A stretch of 64,000 bases of DNA. Source: Phytohalomonas tamaricis (GTDB taxonomy: Bacteria > Pseudomonadota > Gammaproteobacteria > Pseudomonadales > Halomonadaceae). The translations under genes and the position numbers were made by a program. The notes beneath the pieces are model-generated. The model worked only from the letters and a program-made list of their open reading frames with translations, was not told where the DNA came from and did not search any database. Position 1 is the first letter of the stretch, and each line of letters opens with the position of its first letter. Below are positions 28,086 through 38,150 of this stretch, one piece after another. Where the stretch lies: NCBI RefSeq assembly GCF_003012345.1, contig NZ_PVRV01000024.1:1-64000 (forward strand), written 5' to 3'.

Positions 28086-30140
28086 ATGAAAGCACAGCCG
28101 TCTACTCACTCTCCAACGCTTCGCTTCCGGCGCGCCGATGATCCCCACTGGCACTGGCTGGAAAATCGCGACGATGCCGAAGTCGAAGCATTTTTAAATG
28201 CCGCCAACGAAGAGGCCGATCAGTGGTTCGCACCGCTGAGCGCGCTTACCGAAACGCTATACACAGGGCATCTCGCACGTCGAGAGCTTGCTGTTACCGG
28301 CCTGCCTACGCCTCTCGATCACTACACTTACTGGAGTGAGACAGCATGTGACGCCAATTATCCGGTCTGGTGGCGTAAACCGCTCGATGCCGAAACACCG
28401 CATGAAAAGCTGCTCGATTTAGAAGCCATGTCGAAAGGTGAGGCATTTATCGAGCTGGGCGATCTCACGCTCTCGCCTTCCGAGCAGTGGCTTGCTTATA
28501 CGCTCGATACTCAGGGCAACGAATATTACGACCTTTATTTGCGGCGTCTTCCCGATGGTGAGCCGATACGCTTGATTCGCGACATCGGTCCTGAGCTGAC
28601 ATGGGCCGAGGATGATCGCACGCTACTGTTTACACGCTACGACGCTACTCAGCGCCCGGCCAGCGTATGGCGGCTCGACCGTCAAGGCGGTGAGCCCGTA
28701 TGTCTGTTCGAGGAAGATGATGTCGAGTTCTGGGTCGGTCTGGGCAAGACCCGCTCAAATCAGTGGTTGATGCTTGAAACAGCATCAAAAGACACTTCGG
28801 AATGCTATCTGATCCCCGCGCATTCGCCCGAGACGCCACCGCGCTGTGTCAGACCGCGCGAGACCGGCGTCGAGTACAGCCTGGAGCATCGGCCCGGCTA
28901 TTTTTATGTGTTGCATAACCTCAAGGCGCCTCATTTTCAGCTCGATATCGCAACAGAGGACGCCCCCGGGCATTGGCAGCCATGGATCACGCACCGCCAG
29001 GAAACCACGCTTGAAGACATTGACGCCTTTTCCTGGGGTGTCGTACTGACAGAGCGCGATCACAATGAAGCGCAGGTCCACCTGCGCCTGATCGAATTTG
29101 ATACATCAGCAGAAGATGCCCATACCCAACGGCGCGACTTCTGGTTACCGCTGCCGGAAACGCCCTGCAGCCTAATGCTCGGCGATACACCGCACTTCGA
29201 TGCGCGCAAGCTGCGTCTGCGTGAGGAGTCATTCACAACCCCGCCGCATTGGACGGAGTTTGATCTCGACAGCAATACGCGGACGCTGCTTAAACAGCAA
29301 CCCTTGTATGGCAGCCTTCAGCCCGAACACCTCGAGTGCCGCAGAATATGGGCAACCGCAAGGGATGGTGAGCGTGTACCGGTCTCGATTGTCGCACGCA
29401 AGGATGTATTGGGTCGCAGTCCGCTCCCGACGCTGCTGTACGGCTATGGTGCCTATGGCGAGGTGCTGGACCCCTGGTTCTCGATTGCACGCCTTGAATT
29501 GCTCGACCGTGGCGTTGCCTTTGCTGTCGCACATGTGCGCGGCGGCGGTGATCGCGGTGAACCGTGGTACCTGGCCGGAAAGCTTGAGCACAAGGAAAAC
29601 AGCTTTCACGACTTTATTGCCGCGCGCAATGCACTGGTCGATAGTGGCATTGCCGATGGTCATCGCATTGCTGCCTATGGTGCAAGTGCCGGCGGCCTGC
29701 TGGTGGGCGCGAGTTTGAACCTTGATCCTGAAGCGTTCTGCGCAGCGGTACTTGATGTTCCATTTGTTGACGTGCTGCGCACCATGGAAAATCCGGATCT
29801 GCCGCTGACCACGGCCGAGTATAGTGAATGGGGCAACCCCGGCGAGACGGATGCGCGGCGCAGAATTCGCGCCTACTCTCCGCTCGATAACCTGTCAGCG
29901 GCTCCTTACCCTACCGTCTTTCTTCAGGGCAGCTGGCATGACTCACGTGTGCCTTACTGGGAACCGGCAAAGCTGTACGCCCGCCTGACTGAAATCGGTA
30001 CAGCACGCGGCCCTGTGCTTTTGCGTACTGATATGACCTCGGGACACGGTGGCGCGTCTGGGCGCTTTAGTGCATGGAAAGACAATGCTCGCCAGGATGC
30101 GTACATCCTTTGGGCCTTAGGACTAGTCGAGCATCCCTGA
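28086..30140 (+). CDS. S9A prolyl oligopeptidase family serine protease
   Basis: This product of about 684 residues has an N-terminal seven-bladed propeller (about 60-400) and a C-terminal alpha/beta hydrolase domain. Visible motifs are YGYGAYG, HVRGGGDRG, the nucleophile motif GASAGGLL (Ser), and a late acidic/His pair with SGHGG. It resembles oligopeptidase B/PtrB and cuts short peptides after basic residues or proline. No signal peptide is seen. An alternative TTG start is at 28059. The weak ribosome site leaves the start uncertain. Confidence 0.9.
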   Translation: MKAQPSTHSPTLRFRRADDPHWHWLENRDDAEVEAFLNAANEEADQWFAPLSALTETLYTGHLARRELAVTGLPTPLDHYTYWSETACDANYPVWWRKPLDAETPHEKLLDLEAMSKGEAFIELGDLTLSPSEQWLAYTLDTQGNEYYDLYLRRLPDGEPIRLIRDIGPELTWAEDDRTLLFTRYDATQRPASVWRLDRQGGEPVCLFEEDDVEFWVGLGKTRSNQWLMLETASKDTSECYLIPAHSPETPPRCVRPRETGVEYSLEHRPGYFYVLHNLKAPHFQLDIATEDAPGHWQPWITHRQETTLEDIDAFSWGVVLTERDHNEAQVHLRLIEFDTSAEDAHTQRRDFWLPLPETPCSLMLGDTPHFDARKLRLREESFTTPPHWTEFDLDSNTRTLLKQQPLYGSLQPEHLECRRIWATARDGERVPVSIVARKDVLGRSPLPTLLYGYGAYGEVLDPWFSIARLELLDRGVAFAVAHVRGGGDRGEPWYLAGKLEHKENSFHDFIAARNALVDSGIADGHRIAAYGASAGGLLVGASLNLDPEAFCAAVLDVPFVDVLRTMENPDLPLTTAEYSEWGNPGETDARRRIRAYSPLDNLSAAPYPTVFLQGSWHDSRVPYWEPAKLYARLTEIGTARGPVLLRTDMTSGHGGASGRFSAWKDNARQDAYILWALGLVEHP

Positions 30141-30152
30141 GCACCCTTGACG

Positions 30153-30191
30153 AAAAAAGGCCCGTCACGAATGAATGTGGCGGGCCTTTTT
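30153..30191. terminator. bidirectional terminator between the peptidase and ycgN
   Basis: The stem AAAAAAGGCCCGTCAC / GTGGCGGGCCTTTTT has an A-run on one side and a T-run on the other, between two convergent genes. Confidence 0.9.
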
Positions 30192-30222
30192 ACATGCAGT
30201 CATACACACCCGTGGCGGCCTC

Positions 30223-30702
30223 TCAATACTCGATCGGCAGTACGGCAATGATGTGATCTTCATAATCTTCTTCGTCAACGTCGCGCTCGGATACTGCAAA
30301 CGAACGCACGCTGATCCCTTTACGGTGGACCCGCTCGGGATCACCGGAACGCAACGGATGCCACCGTGCCAGCCCTCTCCCCTCCGCCATGCGCCGATAA
30401 CCGCACGTTTCGGGCAACCAGCGAAAGAGTTCGACGTTATCAAGCGACAGCTTTGTACACTCAGGCACCTGTGAAAAGCGGCTGGGATAATCGCTGCAAC
30501 GGCAACTATCAATATCAAGCAGCTTACAGGCGACATTGAGCGTTGCGATATCGCCGGTATCTTCCTCTTCGATCTTGACCAGACAGCAGCGTCCGCACCC
30601 GTCACAGAGCGCTTCCCATTCTTCGTCGGTCAATTCTTCAAGCGTCAGGCGCTCCCAGAATCTTTCACGCATCGCCGGCCTCAACTGAACGGAGGTCATC
30701 AA
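30223..30702 (-). CDS. ycgN: YcgN family cysteine-cluster protein (UPF0260)
   Basis: The 159-residue protein has the family cluster CDGCGRCC (about 33-40) and further cysteines (CRCSDY, CTKL, CGYRR) that may bind zinc or iron-sulfur. Its function is not established. It overlaps ycgL by four bases and closes the leftward operon led by dnaX. Several ATG codons lie near the start (residues 1, 2 and 11), so the exact start is open. Confidence 0.88.
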   Translation of the reverse strand: MMTSVQLRPAMRERFWERLTLEELTDEEWEALCDGCGRCCLVKIEEEDTGDIATLNVACKLLDIDSCRCSDYPSRFSQVPECTKLSLDNVELFRWLPETCGYRRMAEGRGLARWHPLRSGDPERVHRKGISVRSFAVSERDVDEEDYEDHIIAVLPIEY

Positions 30703-30992
30703 TAGCGATCTTGCGTCGGCGCACGATGAGGGTCCAGCTTCGACTCATCACGAGGCGGCGGCATCTGTAAATAATACCCCTGACTGCGTATCGTCTCGAT
30801 CACCTTGGTAGCATCGGCGCGTGCCAGTTTCTTTTCCGGCGTCAACAGCACCGTCATGACGGGTTCGGGGCGCCCGAACATCGCGCTTAACGCCTCGGGG
30901 ATATCCTGCAAGCCACGCGCCTTATCGACATAAAGATACATTTCATCCTTGCGTGTGCTTTTGAATACCTGGCATATCAATCGCTCTGTCAT
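30699..30992 (-). CDS. ycgL: YcgL domain protein
   Basis: This 97-residue protein has the YcgL pattern: CQVFKSTRKDEMYLYV at the N-terminus and the DIPEAL...FG segment. The family is gammaproteobacterial and usually sits beside rnd, as here. The function is unknown. The ATG overlaps the rnd stop by four bases and the stop overlaps ycgN by four bases, so translation is coupled on both sides. Confidence 0.9.
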   Translation of the reverse strand: MTERLICQVFKSTRKDEMYLYVDKARGLQDIPEALSAMFGRPEPVMTVLLTPEKKLARADATKVIETIRSQGYYLQMPPPRDESKLDPHRAPTQDRY

Positions 30993-32146
30993 GCGTTTTC
31001 CTCAAGAGTGATGAGCGCCTTGCGGACCTCTTCGGCGAGTAGCTCGCTGCGCCAGCCCTCATTGATCGGCAAAGGGCGATTGGCCAGATCAGCGGCCACC
31101 CATGTTTCCAGCTCGCGTCGACGTGCCAGCAGCTCTGGCTCGATTTCAAGCCCTTCCGCACGTGCCGCAACCACTTTCTTTAACGCTTTCAACCGTTTCT
31201 TGAACGGTGGTGACAATGGGGATGGCAACGCTTCAGGCAAGCTATCTTCATCGAGCGCCAGCGCTTCGCGCACAATCGCTAAAATGGCGTCGCCTTCACG
31301 CTTGACCATGGTCGGCTTGATATCCTCAATCTGCGCCAGTTCATAGCGATTTTTGGGCATTGTTTCCGCAATCGTATACAGCAACGCGTCAGAAACGAGC
31401 CGGCCACGGGGAATATCGCGAGTCTGCACCTCACCTTCACGCCAGGTAGAAAGGCGCTGCAAAAGAGCTAGCTGACGGGGTGAAAGCCGCCACGCTTGGC
31501 GGTGTCGACGCAGCCACTGCGAGTCGTCGCGAGGGGTACGTGCGGCATCAACCAGCTGTGCACAATCGGCCTCAAGCCAGCCCAAGCGATCATATTGGCG
31601 CAACCGCTCTTGCTGTGCCTTCCATATATCGGGCAGATAGGCTACATCCAGCGCAGCATAGGCACACTGTTCTTCAGAAAGGGGCCGCGCCAGCCAATTC
31701 GAGCGCGTTGCATCCTTGGGAATATTCTCATCAAGCCAATAGGCGACTAGCCGCTGGTAACTCATTGCGGTTTCACCCCCCAGCAGCCCTTGAGCGATCT
31801 GCGTATCGACCAGAGGACGCGGCACATCTCCCAGCCAGAGAGAAAAAATATCCATGTCCTCGCTGCAGGCATGCAACAGCTTCAATGGGCCATCAGGTCC
31901 CATCAACGCTTTTAGCTCCGCATTGGGCGCCACGGCCTGAGGATCAATCAAGTAGACGGATTCCCGCGTCCCGAGCTGAATCAGCGCAGGGATTGGATGA
32001 AATGTCGTCTCACGCATGAACTCGGTGTCTACGCCGATCACGTCGACATTGGCCAGCGCTTGACAGGCACTTTTCAGCGCCTCAGATGTCGCGACCCAGT
32101 GCCGCTCAATAGAAATCATGTCGTACGTGTTCTCAGCAAGACTCAT
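30989..32146 (-). CDS. rnd: ribonuclease D
   Basis: This 385-residue DEDD 3'-5' exonuclease trims tRNA and other stable RNA ends. Exo I VDTEFMRE (about 39-46), Exo II and the DVAYL Exo III region are followed by two HRDC domains (about 215-385). The ATG at 32146 overlaps the recR stop (ATGA). It belongs to the dnaX-ybaB-recR-rnd-ycgL-ycgN unit. Confidence 0.94.
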   Translation of the reverse strand: MSLAENTYDMISIERHWVATSEALKSACQALANVDVIGVDTEFMRETTFHPIPALIQLGTRESVYLIDPQAVAPNAELKALMGPDGPLKLLHACSEDMDIFSLWLGDVPRPLVDTQIAQGLLGGETAMSYQRLVAYWLDENIPKDATRSNWLARPLSEEQCAYAALDVAYLPDIWKAQQERLRQYDRLGWLEADCAQLVDAARTPRDDSQWLRRHRQAWRLSPRQLALLQRLSTWREGEVQTRDIPRGRLVSDALLYTIAETMPKNRYELAQIEDIKPTMVKREGDAILAIVREALALDEDSLPEALPSPLSPPFKKRLKALKKVVAARAEGLEIEPELLARRRELETWVAADLANRPLPINEGWRSELLAEEVRKALITLEENA

Positions 32147-32745
32147 TCACTAAAAGGTTGTCGTCCGACGAATGCCCGCGACAGCGTGCCCCCATCGACG
32201 TACTCAAGTTCGCCCCCCATCGGGACGCCATAGGCCAGACGCGATAAGCGCACACCATAACCACGCAGCTGCTCGGCAACATAATGCGCCGTAGCTTCGC
32301 CTTCGACCGTCGGGTTGGTGGCCAGCACGATCTCTTCAACCATGCCTGCGTTGACCTGCTGCTCAAGCTGCTCAAGCCCCAGATCACCGGGGCCGATGCC
32401 GTCAAGCGGCGAAAGGTGGCCATGCAACACAAAATAACGGCCACGAAAGCCACCTGCTTCCTCGATCGCCAGCAGGTCAGCCGGCGATTCGACCACGCAC
32501 AGCTGACTATCATCACGGCGTGAGCTTTCGCATATCGCGCAAAGCGGATGCTCAGTCAGGTTCCGGCATTGCTGGCAATAGCCGACGTGTGCAAGAGCCT
32601 CTTCCAGCACACGGGCAAGGTGCTGCCCGCCCTCACGATCACGTTCGAGCAGATGCATCGCCATGCGCTGAGCGGTCTTGGGCCCTACGCCTGGCAACAC
32701 ACGCAGCGCATCCAGCAGTCGATCAACCAGCGGAGAAAATGTCAT
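32143..32745 (-). CDS. recR: recombination protein RecR
   Basis: This 200-residue protein has a helix-hairpin-helix (about 10-30, [11 protein letters not shown]), a C4 zinc finger (CQQC...CAIC, about 57-72) and a Toprim domain with [12 protein letters not shown]. It is part of the RecFOR loader of RecA at gaps. It starts one base into the end of ybaB, the usual order dnaX-ybaB-recR. Confidence 0.97.
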   Translation of the reverse strand: MTFSPLVDRLLDALRVLPGVGPKTAQRMAMHLLERDREGGQHLARVLEEALAHVGYCQQCRNLTEHPLCAICESSRRDDSQLCVVESPADLLAIEEAGGFRGRYFVLHGHLSPLDGIGPGDLGLEQLEQQVNAGMVEEIVLATNPTVEGEATAHYVAEQLRGYGVRLSRLAYGVPMGGELEYVDGGTLSRAFVGRQPFSE

Positions 32746-33071
32746 CAGAACGGCATCTTGAAACCAGGCGGAAGGTTCATACCATTGGTGATGTCTTCCA
32801 TCTTCGATTTGGAATTCGTCTCGACCTTACGTACGGCATCGTTGACCGCCGCAGCCAGCAGATCCTCAAGAAAATCCTTGTCTTCTTCCATTACTGAAGG
32901 ATCAAGCTCGACCTTGGTGACATCGTGACGACCATTCATGGTGATCTTGACCATTCCGGCACCGGCTTCACCCTGTACTTCCTGCTGGGCGATCTCCTCC
33001 TGTACCTGCTGCATCTTTTCCTGCATTTCCTGAGCTTGCTTCATCAGGTTGCCCATGCCGCCCTTGAACAT
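32745..33071 (-). CDS. ybaB: YbaB/EbfC nucleoid-associated protein
   Basis: This DNA-binding protein of about 108 residues has the family N-terminus [20 protein letters not shown], followed by a glutamine-rich helix and a beta core ([11 protein letters not shown]). The frame is open to 33122, but the start at 33071 (MFKGGMG) is the family start with an AGAGGTGA ribosome site. It lies between dnaX and recR. Confidence 0.95.
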   Translation of the reverse strand: MFKGGMGNLMKQAQEMQEKMQQVQEEIAQQEVQGEAGAGMVKITMNGRHDVTKVELDPSVMEEDKDFLEDLLAAAVNDAVRKVETNSKSKMEDITNGMNLPPGFKMPF

Positions 33072-33156
33072 GCTTGTCACCTCTCGGTAGAAACTGTCTG
33101 ATAGATAATATAGGTAAATCACACTGCACTATCGTTTCGAACGTAAGCGGGCAAAC

Positions 33157-35250
33157 TCAACGCTCCTGCTCGAAGGATGTCACGCTCTGTTCCAACAAAC
33201 GAGCCGCAAAGTGCTGCTCGATTTCCTTGATATGCGGGTCATGACGCAAAGCTTCAACTGCGCGTCGATGTCGCTCGGCCAGTTCACGGTCACGCCGGGA
33301 CTTGGGCGTTTCCCAGTCCTCGGGTATGGCACCTTCCTCGATCGCTACTCGACGGGCACAGCCAGCGTCTGATAGTGCCGCTTCGAGGCGCTCACGATGA
33401 ATGTCGGAGTTCATCGCACCCTGTGAGGGATCGAGAATCAGCTTAAGCGTGCTGCCATCATCATGGGAGACAATGCAGTGCGCGACGAGATTGCCCGTCA
33501 TGCCACTCAGTCCAAGCTGTGGAAAAAGCTCAAGCCACTGCGCATGGGTAATCTCACCCTGCACCGAGGAAGATGGTGGCATCGGCGCTACCGGTGCTGT
33601 CGGCGCTGCAGCATCGGCGGAAACGGCAATAGTGCCGGTGTCAGTTATCTTTTCGGCTTGCCACTGCTCAGAATAGGTATCCGCGCCATGTTGCTCATGA
33701 ACAGGCATTGACTCAGCGCTGATATCTTTAGGCGCCTCTACCGCCTTATGTACATCTTCGTAATTACCCTGTAGTGGGACGGATTCATCGTCCCAAGGCG
33801 GTACATCTTCAATTGAAGAGACATCGTCACGTACAGTGAATGCCGCGGGCAGCGGGTCAGCCGCTACCGTCTTTTGATCGGCCCACGCCTGTGCAGTGGC
33901 GGCTTCGTGATCGCCATCATGGTCATCATACGATGCACCACTCATCGCAGGATAATCACGGTTCTCATGGAAGTGCTCTGACTCGCTTGTCTCTCTAACA
34001 GGCGATCCAGGCGATGCGGACACAGGCGCAGGGACTGCATCCTCATCGCCTGCATCCTTACTGCGGGTTGTCGCACCGTTTTCCTGCGACTCCCGCGTTC
34101 CTTGCTGAGGACGTGCGCTAGCGTCACCACGCATCGGCAGCGGAGTCTGCGCTGGCTTCGGAACGCCCTGAGGACGAAATGCCAGCATGCGCAGTAGGGT
34201 CATTTCAAGCGCTGTACGCGGCTCGGGCGCATACTCCATATCGCCGCGCCCCTGCAGAGCGATCTGATAATAGAGTTGCACATCTTCAGCGGTGAAACGC
34301 TGCGCCAGCGCCAACAGGTCGCGTTGATCACCGTGACTGTTATCGAGCGCATCAGGCACCATCTGCGCAATCGCCAAGCGATGAAAGACGCCGCCTAGTT
34401 CATCGAGCACGCCACTGAAATCAGGGCCCTGCTCAGCCAGACTGGCGACCTCACTTAATACGCGCGCCGCGTCACTTTCCGCCAACGCCTCGGTGAGCGC
34501 AAGCAGATGGCGATGATCAAGCGTCCCGAGCATTGCCGCAACATCGTCGCCTTGCACCTCACCCTGACCAAAGGCTATGGCCTGGTCGGTCAATGACAGC
34601 GCATCGCGCATCGAACCGTTGGCCGCCTTGCCTAGAAGCCACAGTGCCCGTTCATCGAACGGCACGTCTTCAGCGCTCAGCACCCGCGTCAAATGCTCAA
34701 CGACACGCTCAGGTGGCATATGTTTGAGCGAAAACTGCAGGCAGCGCGACAGTACAGTCACCGGCAACTTCTGCGGGTCCGTGGTTGCCAGCAGGAACTT
34801 GACGTGAGGAGGCGGCTCTTCCAGCGTCTTGAGAAGCGCATTGAAGCTATGCGTCGACAGCATGTGCACCTCATCGATGAGATACACCTTGTAGCGTCCC
34901 TGCGTCGGCGCGTACTGGACGTTATCGAGCAGTTCGCGGGTGTCTTCCACCTTGGTACGCGAGGCAGCGTCCACCTCAATCAGATCGACAAAGCGCCCTT
35001 CGTCAATTGCCCGACAGGTTTCGCATTGGCCACATGGCTTGGACGTGACCCCATTCTCGCAGTTCAAGCATTTAGCGAGAATACGTGCCAGCGTGGTCTT
35101 GCCGACGCCACGGGTCCCGGTAAACAGGTAGGCATGATGTAGCCGTCCCTGATCGAGCGCGTTGACCAACGCGCGCTGGACATGTTCCTGACCAACGAGT
35201 TCATGAAAGGTGCGCGGCCGCCATTTGCGGGCCAATACTTGATAGCTCAT
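33157..35250 (-). CDS. dnaX: DNA polymerase III subunit tau (gamma/tau)
   Basis: This product of about 697 residues is the clamp-loader ATPase. P-loop GTRGVGKTT, zinc-binding cysteines (CLNCENGVTSKPCGQCETC) and DEVHM are in the first 180 residues. The tail is disordered and acidic before the C-terminal tau domain that contacts the polymerase. The start is taken at MSYQVLARKWRP (35250), the family start; the frame is open to 35295. No A6G-type slippery run is seen, so a short gamma form is not evident. The 4.5S RNA gene lies upstream. Confidence 0.95.
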   Translation of the reverse strand: MSYQVLARKWRPRTFHELVGQEHVQRALVNALDQGRLHHAYLFTGTRGVGKTTLARILAKCLNCENGVTSKPCGQCETCRAIDEGRFVDLIEVDAASRTKVEDTRELLDNVQYAPTQGRYKVYLIDEVHMLSTHSFNALLKTLEEPPPHVKFLLATTDPQKLPVTVLSRCLQFSLKHMPPERVVEHLTRVLSAEDVPFDERALWLLGKAANGSMRDALSLTDQAIAFGQGEVQGDDVAAMLGTLDHRHLLALTEALAESDAARVLSEVASLAEQGPDFSGVLDELGGVFHRLAIAQMVPDALDNSHGDQRDLLALAQRFTAEDVQLYYQIALQGRGDMEYAPEPRTALEMTLLRMLAFRPQGVPKPAQTPLPMRGDASARPQQGTRESQENGATTRSKDAGDEDAVPAPVSASPGSPVRETSESEHFHENRDYPAMSGASYDDHDGDHEAATAQAWADQKTVAADPLPAAFTVRDDVSSIEDVPPWDDESVPLQGNYEDVHKAVEAPKDISAESMPVHEQHGADTYSEQWQAEKITDTGTIAVSADAAAPTAPVAPMPPSSSVQGEITHAQWLELFPQLGLSGMTGNLVAHCIVSHDDGSTLKLILDPSQGAMNSDIHRERLEAALSDAGCARRVAIEEGAIPEDWETPKSRRDRELAERHRRAVEALRHDPHIKEIEQHFAARLLEQSVTSFEQER

Positions 35251-35570
35251 GCAGCGAGGGTGTCCTTGCACGCGATACGACATGCTCAAACACATGCCGG
35301 AACCTGATGAAAAAAGGCTCGGTGTTGGGCTTACTGACGCTCATGGTAACGAACGTGGGGAATCATTTTATAGCGAGCGAATGGCGCATACCAGCAACTT
35401 GCAAGCCAATGCGTAAAAGACAAAGAATTCAGAATAAAAAACAGGGGAAATGAAGCAGCACTAACTTCAGGCGCAAAAAGAACGTTGAGTTAGATTGACA
35501 GGCTACGAAACTAGAAATATGCCAGGAGGAAACACGCCGTTGCAGCGATACCTAGGCTAATTAAGGAGGC

Positions 35571-35676
<106 letters not shown>

Positions 35677-35710
35677 ACCACAACCGGACAGCCACTTAAG
35701 CATCAATTAG

Positions 35711-35866
35711 TTAGACGCTGTGCTGACCGAGGCGTGCATCATACCAGCGTGATTGCCGGGCGACAAGCACATGACGATGCATGGCATTGTATACGAAGAT
35801 ATCCGTATAGTGCACGGCAAGGAACGCGACAACCCAAGACACCATGAAACCGGTCCATTGGTACAT
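35711..35866 (-). CDS. possible small membrane protein (51 residues), doubtful
   Basis: An ATG at 35866 opens a frame of 51 codons with a convincing hydrophobic segment (WTGFMVSWVVAFLAV) and a basic end, just upstream of the 4.5S RNA. No good ribosome site is seen, and other frames here are also open. It is listed because the gap of about 400 bases has no other content. Confidence 0.2.
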   Translation of the reverse strand: MYQWTGFMVSWVVAFLAVHYTDIFVYNAMHRHVLVARQSRWYDARLGQHSV

Positions 35867-36080
35867 AACGATTGATGAAAAGTACGAAAACCAGCCCGAT
35901 CTCGCACGACAGCGGCATACAAACCTGCGCTAACAGCACGCTTCTCGCCAGCACCTAGTGCAAGTGAGCGCATAAGTGGCGACAATAAATGATGAAATTC
36001 CGTTCACGCCGAATCCGCACAGATGCTTGGCCGATTCAGAACGACAGATAACCACAGCTTAATCATTAGCGGGAAACGGC

Positions 36081-36749
36081 ATGGCTCTACTGCTGATAGA
36101 AGATGATCCTCTCCTGTCGGAAACGCTGGAACAGCTCCTTTCTCAAGCGGGGCATGACGTCACCAAGATTACCGATGGCAACGATGCCTACCAGCAGCTT
36201 TTGTCTCATGACAATGACTGGCAGCTCATCATTTTAGATTTGAATCTTCCCAAGCGTAACGGACTCGAAGCCTTGGCCGCCTTGCGTAGCCATGACCGTG
36301 ACACGCCGGTGTTGATCCTCACCGCGCGCGCCACAATCGAAGACCGCGTCAAGGGCCTTGATCTCGGCGCCGATGATTATCTCGCCAAACCGTTTGCCCT
36401 CGATGAGCTTGAAGCACGGATACGCGCCCTGCTACGGCGTCACCGCAATGGCAACGATATATTGACCCTGGGTTCGATCAAGCTTGATGTGACTACGCAA
36501 CGTGTTTATATCGAAGATGAACCACTTTCACTGCCACCGCGTGAACTGCGTCTGCTTGCCTGTCTGTTGCGTAACGCCGGGGAAGCGGTCGACAAATCGC
36601 GTCTGGTAGAAGAGGCCTTCGGTGACGATGAATCGCTGCGCGATAATGCACTTGAGGTCTATATTCATCGCTTGCGCCGCCGCCTGAGTCATAGTGATGT
36701 CAATCTGCGCACTGTACGTGGCTTTGGCTACCTGCTTGAACGCGCCTGA
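36081..36749 (+). CDS. OmpR-family response regulator (TctD/QseB-like)
   Basis: This 222-residue protein has an N-terminal receiver with acceptor Asp53 (LDLNLP), acidic pair Glu7-Asp8-Asp9 and Lys103 (KPF), and a C-terminal winged helix DNA-binding domain (about 130-222) ending TVRGFGYLLE. The kinase gene follows 12 bases later, then a solute-binding protein. The likely targets are transport genes for that solute, elsewhere in the genome. Confidence 0.92.
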   Translation: MALLLIEDDPLLSETLEQLLSQAGHDVTKITDGNDAYQQLLSHDNDWQLIILDLNLPKRNGLEALAALRSHDRDTPVLILTARATIEDRVKGLDLGADDYLAKPFALDELEARIRALLRRHRNGNDILTLGSIKLDVTTQRVYIEDEPLSLPPRELRLLACLLRNAGEAVDKSRLVEEAFGDDESLRDNALEVYIHRLRRRLSHSDVNLRTVRGFGYLLERA

Positions 36750-36761
36750 TCTCATCGCGAA

Positions 36762-38150
36762 ATGAACGTCACGACAAGCCTCCATCGACGCCTACTTGTG
36801 TGGTTGTTGATACCCTCCATCATCCTTGGCACCGTGTTGCTTTTCCAAGCCTATGCCAGCGCTCGCGATGGTGCCAATCGCGCCTATGACAGGTTGCTCG
36901 ACGCCTCCTCACGCGTGCTTGCCGAACAGGTCAAATGGCAGCAAGGCCACCTGTGGTTCGATGTACCTGCCTCAGCGCTCGACATGCTCGCGCCCAACGA
37001 GGAGCGCGTGTTTTACACGCTGGTGGATAATCAGGGACGCTTCGTCAGCGGCAATGTCGAACTGCCAGCCCTTCCTCGTCGTTCTCTACCTGACACGCAT
37101 TCCTACGAATTCGCTGCCGCGACCATTGAATTTGAAGGGATGCCGCTGCGTCTGGGGGTAAGACGTGCCCGTCTTTCCGACTGGGATCGCAACGATCATT
37201 TCGAGATCCGTGTCGCCCATACCATGGAGTCGCGTCAGCAACTCACACGCGCCCTGATTGAAGGCAGCATGCTACGTTTTGCAGGTATTTCTTTGATTGC
37301 CATCGCAGCCGCCTTCGCTGCTATTCGCGCTGCACTACTTCCCCTCAGGCGACTGCGTCACGCGATCAAGGCACGCTCAGCGCATGATCTTTCTCCCCTA
37401 GCGTTGCCTGTGCCTCATGAAGTGCGTGAACTGGTTAACGCCTTAAATGAGCTACTTGCCCGCCAGCGTCAGGCGCGGGCCCATCAGCAGCGCTTTATCG
37501 GTGATGCATCACATCAGCTCAGAACGCCGCTAGCCGGTCTTTCAGCGCGTGCCGAGTTGGCCTTGCGCAGCCAGGACCCCACACATTGGCGCGAGGCATT
37601 AACAGCCATGCTGGCCACTTCAAACCGTGCCGCACGTCTGGCGAGTCAGCTCCTTTCTCTGACGCGCCTGCAAGCCAATGAAACACCAGCGGAAAAGCGC
37701 CCCGTCAGGATCGATCTATTGGCGCGTAATGCCCTAAACACTACGTTGGCTCACCAACGCCATCGCACCATGGATTTCGGGCTTGAATTGCCCGAGTCAC
37801 CGGTAATCGTCATGGCAATGGACTGGCAGCTTGAAGAAGCACTGGCCAATCTGATCGACAACGCCACACGCTACGGTGCGCAACGTATCACGCTGGGTGT
37901 CACCGCCATGCCGCCGGCCCTATGGGTAGAAGATGATGGCCTGGGGATCGCTTTAGACAAGCGCCGCGAAGTGTTGCGCCCTTTCTACCGCGGACAGGAG
38001 GATGGCCAAGGCTCAGGCCTGGGATTGTCCATTGTTGCCAGCATCGTCGAAGCACATGGCGCAACACTTCACCTACTATCTGGCGCTGATGGAAAAGGAT
38101 TACGCGCCATTATTGAATTCTCATCTACTGACGCCGAGCATATCTTATGA
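36762..38150 (+). CDS. two-component sensor histidine kinase (TctE-like)
   Basis: This 462-residue kinase has a first membrane helix (about 12-30), a periplasmic domain (about 31-165), a second helix (about 172-192) and a HAMP-like region. The phosphoacceptor follows in GDASHQLRTPLAG (His251), then the ATPase motifs NLIDNATRYG, VEDDGLGI and GSGLGLSIV. It overlaps the downstream binding-protein gene by four bases. That protein may deliver its ligand to the sensor domain. Confidence 0.92.
   Translation: MNVTTSLHRRLLVWLLIPSIILGTVLLFQAYASARDGANRAYDRLLDASSRVLAEQVKWQQGHLWFDVPASALDMLAPNEERVFYTLVDNQGRFVSGNVELPALPRRSLPDTHSYEFAAATIEFEGMPLRLGVRRARLSDWDRNDHFEIRVAHTMESRQQLTRALIEGSMLRFAGISLIAIAAAFAAIRAALLPLRRLRHAIKARSAHDLSPLALPVPHEVRELVNALNELLARQRQARAHQQRFIGDASHQLRTPLAGLSARAELALRSQDPTHWREALTAMLATSNRAARLASQLLSLTRLQANETPAEKRPVRIDLLARNALNTTLAHQRHRTMDFGLELPESPVIVMAMDWQLEEALANLIDNATRYGAQRITLGVTAMPPALWVEDDGLGIALDKRREVLRPFYRGQEDGQGSGLGLSIVASIVEAHGATLHLLSGADGKGLRAIIEFSSTDAEHIL

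Noticed and set aside
35707-35985. 92-codon minus-strand ORF upstream of the 4.5S RNA.
   Set aside because: Composition is unlike a protein (many Cys, Ser and Arg, no domain), and another frame of the same strand gives a more protein-like short ORF.
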